Source: Micromonospora sp. WMMD1102
GTDB lineage: Bacteria; Actinomycetota; Actinomycetes; Mycobacteriales; Micromonosporaceae
Assembly (NCBI RefSeq): GCF_029626265.1
Contig: NZ_JARUBN010000001.1
Coordinates: 7,009,001 to 7,073,000, forward strand
Reading direction: 5' to 3'
DNA length: 64,000 bases
Each line of letters starts with the position of its first letter. Within the stretch, counting starts at the first letter, position 1. The position numbers were made by a program, and so were the translations under genes. The notes under the pieces are model-generated. The model was not told the DNA's origin. It searched no databases and worked only from the letters and a program-made list of their open reading frames with translations. This document shows, piece after piece, positions 59,645-64,000 of the stretch.

Positions 59645-61112
59645 TCAGGCGGGGTTCGTGGTGGGCCATGGGGCGGGGATCTTGTTGCCCCGGTAGGTGT
59701 AGCGGGAGACCGTCACACCCAAGGAGATCCGGTAGTACTCGACCCCGTCCGCCGCGATCCGTCACCGCCCGTCAGGGCCGCGTAGGTGACGGCGGAGCTG
59801 ACCCAGTTCCAGCCGTGCCGGGCCCGCAGCATATGGGCGAGTCTCCACCAGGTGAAGGCGTCCAGCTTGCTGAAGGTCCATTTCGCCACGGCGTGTTTGA
59901 AGTAGTTGGCCCAGCCGCGCATGAGCTGACCGAGCTTGGTCAGCACCGATGCGAGGCTTCACTGCGATGTCTTGTGTGTCAGGGCACGGATCTTCACCTT
60001 CACCGTGAACAACGGCCGGGCAGCGATGAAGGTGTAGACGTACCACTTGTTCGTACCCCTCTTGCGTTTCCACCGGATGCGGAAGCCGAGGAAGTCGAAC
60101 CCGTCGCTGATGTGCACGATCTGGGTCTTGGCCTCGGAGAGACGCAAACCCAGCGGCACCAGCACGGCGGCGACGTCTTCGCGTAGCGCTTCGGTGTGCT
60201 CACGCGTCCCGTGCACCAAGATCACGAAATCGTCGGCGTAACGGACAATCCGCCACGTCGGCCGTCCCTTGGTGTGCCGGTAACCGCGTTTACCCGCAGT
60301 CGACATCGGCCCGCCCGGCTGCCATGGCTGCGTCACGTGCTCACCGAGCGCGGACAAAGCGATGTTAGCCAGTAACGGGGAGAGGATGCCGCCTTGCGGT
60401 GTGCCGGTCGTGGTGTCCTGCCGCTCACCCAGTTCGGTAAGGACCCCGGCCTTGAGGAACGCCTTGACCAGCGCCAGGACGCGTTTGTCCTTGACCCGCG
60501 CCCGCACCCGATCCATCAAGGCGGTGTGCGAGATCGAATCGAAGCACGCCTCGATATCAGCGTCGAGCACCCAACGATAGCCGCGGGTGCCGAAGTGATG
60601 GATCTCAGCGATCGCGTCATGAGCACGCCGTTTGGGCCGGAACCCGTAGGAGGCCGGCGCAAAGTCGGCCTCGAAGATCGGCTCCAGTACCAGTTTCAGC
60701 GCCGCCTGCACGACCCGGTCCGCGATGGTCGGTATCCCGAGCTTGCGGACCTTGCCCGCCCCGCCGGGTTTCGGGATCTTGCGTTCCCGCACCGGCAGCG
60801 GCCGAACGAGCCGTCCTTGACGGCGGCTCGCAGATCGTCCAGGAATCCGGGCACGCCCACGATCTCCTCGATGTCGGCCACGGTCCAGCCGTCCACCCCG
60901 GGCGTGCGCGCGCCTTGGTTTCCCGCGACCCGGCTGAACGCCACGATCAGCGTGGCCGGGTCGTACACGAAGTTGAACAGGTCATCGAACCGGCGGCCAG
61001 CATCGGCCACCGCCCAACGGTGAAGCTTGGCCTGCATCTCCGATACCCTCGACCACGGCCCGACCAGGCCCGGTCCAGGAGCACCACCATTCGGCGACGC
61101 ATCTTCCGGCAT
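59645..61112 (-). pseudogene. Group II intron reverse transcriptase/maturase, frameshifted
   Basis: Fragments in order: FNFVYDPATLIVAFSRVAGN and TPGVDGWTVADIEEIVG, then after a one-base loss near 60808 (TTCGGCCGCTGCC for TTCCGGCCGCTGCC), RERKIPKPGGAGKVRKLGIP, TPQGGILSPLLANIALS and the catalytic RYADDFVILVHG. A TGA at 59959-59961 follows KTSQ, and the same frame resumes with QLMRGWANYFKHAVAKWTF (maturase X domain). A further shift and a second TGA precede the last YTYRGNKIPAPW. Two frameshifts and two nonsense codons make it dead. Confidence 0.9.
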
Positions 61113-61706
61113 TGCAGCGTCCGGCCCTTCTCGAAACCGCTGCCGCCCTTCCCCCATGCGCGCGGGCTTTCCCCGGCTCGGAGTACTACGGCGGCTCCGC
61201 CCCGTCCCGGACCGATCGGCGGTCGATGCGCCCAGCCCTGACCGCCCGCTGGATACGGCGGAGAGGGCGAGATCCACGACGGTTCCCGTGTTCACTGAGG
61301 TTCGCTCGTCGAAGGAGGAGCCCGACTATGCCCCTGCGGGCATCGCTACGGGTACGCCGCAGACCTTCCCCGCAGCCTCCCTGGCAGCTCATGCCCACCA
61401 CCACGGGAGTTCCCCACCCACCACAAGGCGGACCGGTGCGCACCGCTTCCAGCCCACATCCACCAGATTCGAGCTGGCGCCTGATCAAGGGGGTGTCACA
61501 CGCCGGTTCCTCGCGTACTCCTCTCCGACCCGCTAGCCGACCCCGAACCATCTGGTAGTACTGGCCCGTCCCGGCATTGTCAGGGCTGCTCCCACCCTCC
61601 CCGGCACCACCCGGACCAGGCTGCCCCCAGCTCCACCACCCTGCTGCGACAGGACAGCGGCGAAGGTCTCTCACCCCCACTCGAACCTCAGCGCCTCACG
61701 GCGCAC

Positions 61707-62121
61707 CCACGACCTACGGCACTCGTACGCGACATGGCTGGTCACCGACGGCGTCCCGGTCAACCTCGTGCAGCGGGTGATGGGACATGAGCAGGCGTCG
61801 ACCACGCTCAACCGGTACACCCACACTCCGGACGACTATGCCGACCGGGTCCGCCGGACCTTCGCTGACGATCTGCTGACTTTCGAGCCTCCGGAGGCTC
61901 CTCGGAAGCGGGGCGGACGCCGGGGCACACCTGCCATGACCAGCGTGAACGCGCTTCACCCGGTAAAGCGACGACCCCCGTCGGGGGGAGACGGGGGTCG
62001 TCTGGGGTTCGGCTCCGGGGGGGTCGAGCCGAACCCACCCGGCGGTCACGGGGGGTGCGACCGCCGAGGTCTACCGAGCACAGAGGATATGAAAGTGTGT
62101 CGTAACTACAAGCATGCCTGA
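61707..62121 (+). pseudogene. Tyrosine recombinase C-terminal fragment
   Basis: In frame from the intron edge: HDLRHSYATWLVTDGVPVN, VQRVMGHEQASTTLNRYTHT. These are the catalytic RHR...H..Y residues of phage-type integrases. The upstream half is missing beyond the intron, so it is a remnant. The frame runs past two strong hairpins before a stop at 62121, and the normal stop seems lost. Confidence 0.88.
61970..62035. terminator. Two adjacent strong hairpins
   Basis: First arms GACGACCCCCGTC/GACGGGGGTCGTC (61970-62002), then GGGTTCGGCTC/GAGCCGAACCC (62005-62035). Each is perfect. Together they insulate the integrase fragment from the HAD gene. Confidence 0.8.
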
Positions 62122-62298
62122 GTCGACCCGTATACGTCGAGTGGCGTTAACTTCCACTCCCTGCGAAAGTCGGCCCGTGAGCTGTGACCGTGATCACCCT
62201 GGGGCTGATCGGCCGATCAGGGGTGAACCGGTCGGCAGGTGCCAAAGGCGACCCCGCGCACCCGCTGACCATAGACCATCCGGCTAGACTTTCGCGCC

Positions 62299-63099
62299 GT
62301 GGGCCGAAGCGCCGCTTTCTTCGATCTGGACAAGACCGTCATCGCCAAGTCGAGCGCGTTGGCGTTCGGTCGTCCGTTCTACCGGGACGGGCTGATCACC
62401 CGCCGCGACGTGGTCAAGTCGGCGTACGCCCAGCTCATGTTCCGGCTGGGTGGGACCGACGAGCAGACGATGGCGCGTACCCGGGACTACCTGGCGGCGC
62501 TCTGCAAGGGCTGGCCGGTGGAGCAGGTCCGGCAGATCGTCGCCGAGACGCTGCACGAGCTGATCAACCCATACGTGTACGCCGAGGCGGCCGCCCTTAT
62601 CGAGGAGCACCAGGCGGCCGGCCGGGACGTCGTACTCGTCTCCGCCTCCGGTGAGGAGATGGTCCGGCCGATCGGCGAACTCCTCGGCGTCGCCGACGTG
62701 ATCGCCACCCGGATGACGGTGGTGGACGGGCGGTACAGCGGCGAGGTGGAGTTCTACGCGGCCGGCCCGAGCAAGGTCGACGCCGTCGGCGAGCTGGCCG
62801 AGGAACGCGGCTACGACCTCTCCGCCTCGTACGCCTACTCCGACTCGGTCAGCGACCGTCCGCTGCTCGAGTGTGTCGGCCATCCGAGCGTGGTCAACCC
62901 GGACCGGGCGCTGCGTAAGCTCGCCATGGAGAACGGTTGGCCGGTGCTGGAGTTCCGGCATCCGGTGCCGCTCGGTCGCCGGCTGCGGGAGCGTCCCGCC
63001 GTGCCGGTCGCGGCGGCGGCCATCGGGGTCGGCGTCGGCGTCGCCATCGGCATCGCCTGGTACGGCCGGCACCGCCGGGCCCGCGCCACCACCTCCTGA
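62299..63099 (+). CDS. HAD-family phosphatase (subfamily IB) with C-terminal TM helix
   Basis: 266 aa from GTG. DxDxT nucleophile motif FFDLDKTVIAK, then VVLVSASGEEMVRPIGELLG and YSDSVSDRPLLE for the other HAD motifs. A cap of helices lies between. The end has a membrane helix VAAAAIGVGVGVAIGIAW. A TAGACT -10-like box ends only 8 nt before the GTG, so the message may be leaderless. Serine-phosphate-phosphatase-like proteins of this type are found near the tad region in many actinomycetes. Confidence 0.9.
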   Translation: MGRSAAFFDLDKTVIAKSSALAFGRPFYRDGLITRRDVVKSAYAQLMFRLGGTDEQTMARTRDYLAALCKGWPVEQVRQIVAETLHELINPYVYAEAAALIEEHQAAGRDVVLVSASGEEMVRPIGELLGVADVIATRMTVVDGRYSGEVEFYAAGPSKVDAVGELAEERGYDLSASYAYSDSVSDRPLLECVGHPSVVNPDRALRKLAMENGWPVLEFRHPVPLGRRLRERPAVPVAAAAIGVGVGVAIGIAWYGRHRRARATTS

Positions 63100-63108
63100 A
63101 ACTGCGGG

Positions 63109-63903
63109 TCAGCCAATCTCGTCGCCGATTCCGGTCAGCCGGTCCGCGCCGATCTCCACCGCCGTGGCGTAGTGCCGCAGCCAGGAGCGGAGACCGTCCG
63201 GCGTACCGGTGGCGAAGGCGCCGGCCGCGCCCACGTACTCCGGCTCGCGTTCCAGGTGCCCCAGTTCCACCGCGATCAGGCCACGCGGGTCGAACCCGGT
63301 CGAGATCAGGGTCAACCGGGCGGCGGCGCGGGCCACCACCCCGGACGGGCCGGCGAAGGGCCGCAGCGCCAGTAGTTCCCCGTGTACGACGGCAGCCAGC
63401 ACCACCGGCGACACCGACGTCCCGCCGGCGACCAGTCCGGCCAGCCCGTCCAGCCGGGCACCGAGCGCGGCCGGCACCCCGGACGCCCCGCCGCCAGAGC
63501 CGGAGCCGGAGCCGGAGCCGGGATCGGGATCCGGGGCGGGCCGGCCGAGCGCCTCCTCCGACACCACCCCCCGGGCGGCCAGGGTGTGCAGCCGGGCCAG
63601 CACCTGCCGGGGCGCCTTCGGCCACAGGTCGGCCAGGCCGGGCAGTGCTCCGGCGGCCCGGAGGGCACCCTGGAGTACCGGATCGGTGACGGTGCCGGCG
63701 CGGACCGCCTCGCGTTCGTGGGCGTACCCCTCCAGGGCAGCACTGGCGACCGCGGACCGCAGGCTGACCTCGGCCGCGACCTGGCCGCCCTGCCGGCGCA
63801 GCGCGCGGTGTCGCAGCGCCTGGTCGACCCGCTCGCGCGCCCGGCCGACGGCCGGCGCGACGTCGGCGAGGTCCAGCAGCGGGGCGAGCGGGTCGGCGGC
63901 CAT
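63109..63903 (-). CDS. Fic-like protein with degenerate active site
   Basis: 264 aa from ATG. N-terminal VASAALEGYAHEREAVRAG resembles the Fic inhibitory helix. The Fic core reads HGELLALRPFAGPSGVVARA, where canonical HxFx(D/E)GNGR is replaced by RPFAGPSGVVAR: the catalytic His is Arg. A Gly/Ser-rich, Pro-rich linker (DPDPGSGSGSGSGGG) lies between. It probably lacks AMPylation, or acts otherwise. Convergent with the HAD gene. Confidence 0.75.
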   Translation of the reverse strand: MAADPLAPLLDLADVAPAVGRARERVDQALRHRALRRQGGQVAAEVSLRSAVASAALEGYAHEREAVRAGTVTDPVLQGALRAAGALPGLADLWPKAPRQVLARLHTLAARGVVSEEALGRPAPDPDPGSGSGSGSGGGASGVPAALGARLDGLAGLVAGGTSVSPVVLAAVVHGELLALRPFAGPSGVVARAAARLTLISTGFDPRGLIAVELGHLEREPEYVGAAGAFATGTPDGLRSWLRHYATAVEIGADRLTGIGDEIG

Positions 63904-64000
63904 GCTGTCAACCGTAGTTGCCGGCCGGTTCGCCCCCGGCGCCGAGCGCCGGAAAGCACGCCAACCAGCCAGCCGGCCGCCGTACGGGTGACCGGCGAGC
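63904..64000. other. Window end, start region of Fic-like gene
   Basis: Only 97 bp; no gene seen. Confidence 0.4.

Larger units (their letters stand above)
59530..61706 (-). mobile_element. Degenerate group II intron
   Basis: Minus-strand 5' end at 61706, GTGCGCCGTGAGG, fits the group II start consensus. It holds a decayed reverse transcriptase and a 34-nt domain V. The 3' end is approximate (about 59530), after domain VI. It inserted just before the HDLRH motif of a tyrosine recombinase, antisense to it. Confidence 0.8.

Overview
This is a 64 kb stretch of a very high-GC actinomycete chromosome. The family is most likely Micromonosporaceae: it has GTG-rich starts, GC-rich intergenic hairpins, XRE/DUF397 pairs, a BldG-type anti-sigma antagonist, a DUF4244 pilin and a fused MFS-thymidylate kinase. 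The genus is inference.

The conserved backbone is a housekeeping cluster interrupted by accessory blocks. In order it carries a PSP1-domain protein (18.0-18.8 kb), DNA polymerase III delta' (24.5-25.7), the MFS-dTMP kinase fusion (25.7-28.2), topoisomerase I (32.9-35.8), proton-pumping pyrophosphatase (37.8-40.2), the bldG/anti-sigma pair (40.5-41.3), an MrfA-like DUF1998 helicase (41.5-44.2), the Tad/Flp pilus operon (ssd, tadA, tadB, tadC, DUF4244 pilin, tadE, tadG-like; 47-52.3), and a HAD hydrolase and Fic-like protein (62.3-63.9).

The left arm (1-18 kb) is accessory. It has an ABC ATPase divergent from a DesKR-like two-component pair, an AfsR-type SARP regulator, and a PadR/DUF1048/DUF1048 operon whose ABC ATPase has decayed. 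It also has a secreted five-FN3 protein and a 4.4 kb segment bounded by copies of the 3' end of tRNA-Thr(CGT). That segment holds a SWIM/SNF2 helicase and a recD2 remnant. A membrane metallophosphoesterase and an XRE-DUF397 pair with two small partners follow.

Between PSP1 and delta' lies a 5.6 kb insertion: two copies of an Rpn-like PD-(D/E)XK gene (one truncated) flanking an unknown gene, a MerR-controlled three-gene operon with a probably leaderless promoter, and a YbaB/helical-protein operon. Between tmk and topA sit an amino-acid deaminase/aldolase, a TetR regulator, an aldonolactone oxidase and a double-GNAT protein.

A rearranged region (53.7-62.1 kb) splits the tad end from the HAD gene. 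It carries a VOC protein truncated against an IS5 remnant, then a DHFR-like reductase and MFS pump divergent from a regulator that fuses a LysR helix-turn-helix to an alpha/beta hydrolase. Behind that come IS256 and IS5 scraps, a decayed group II intron inserted antisense in a tyrosine recombinase gene, and a double hairpin.

A recurrent theme is short in-frame tandem repeats inside coding genes. They occur in the helicase, TadB, an FN3 protein, a Pro-rich protein and the Rpn-like proteins. One 35-bp array has multiplied the stop/start junction between tadE and the tadG-like gene, and that downstream gene has also lost its stop codon.
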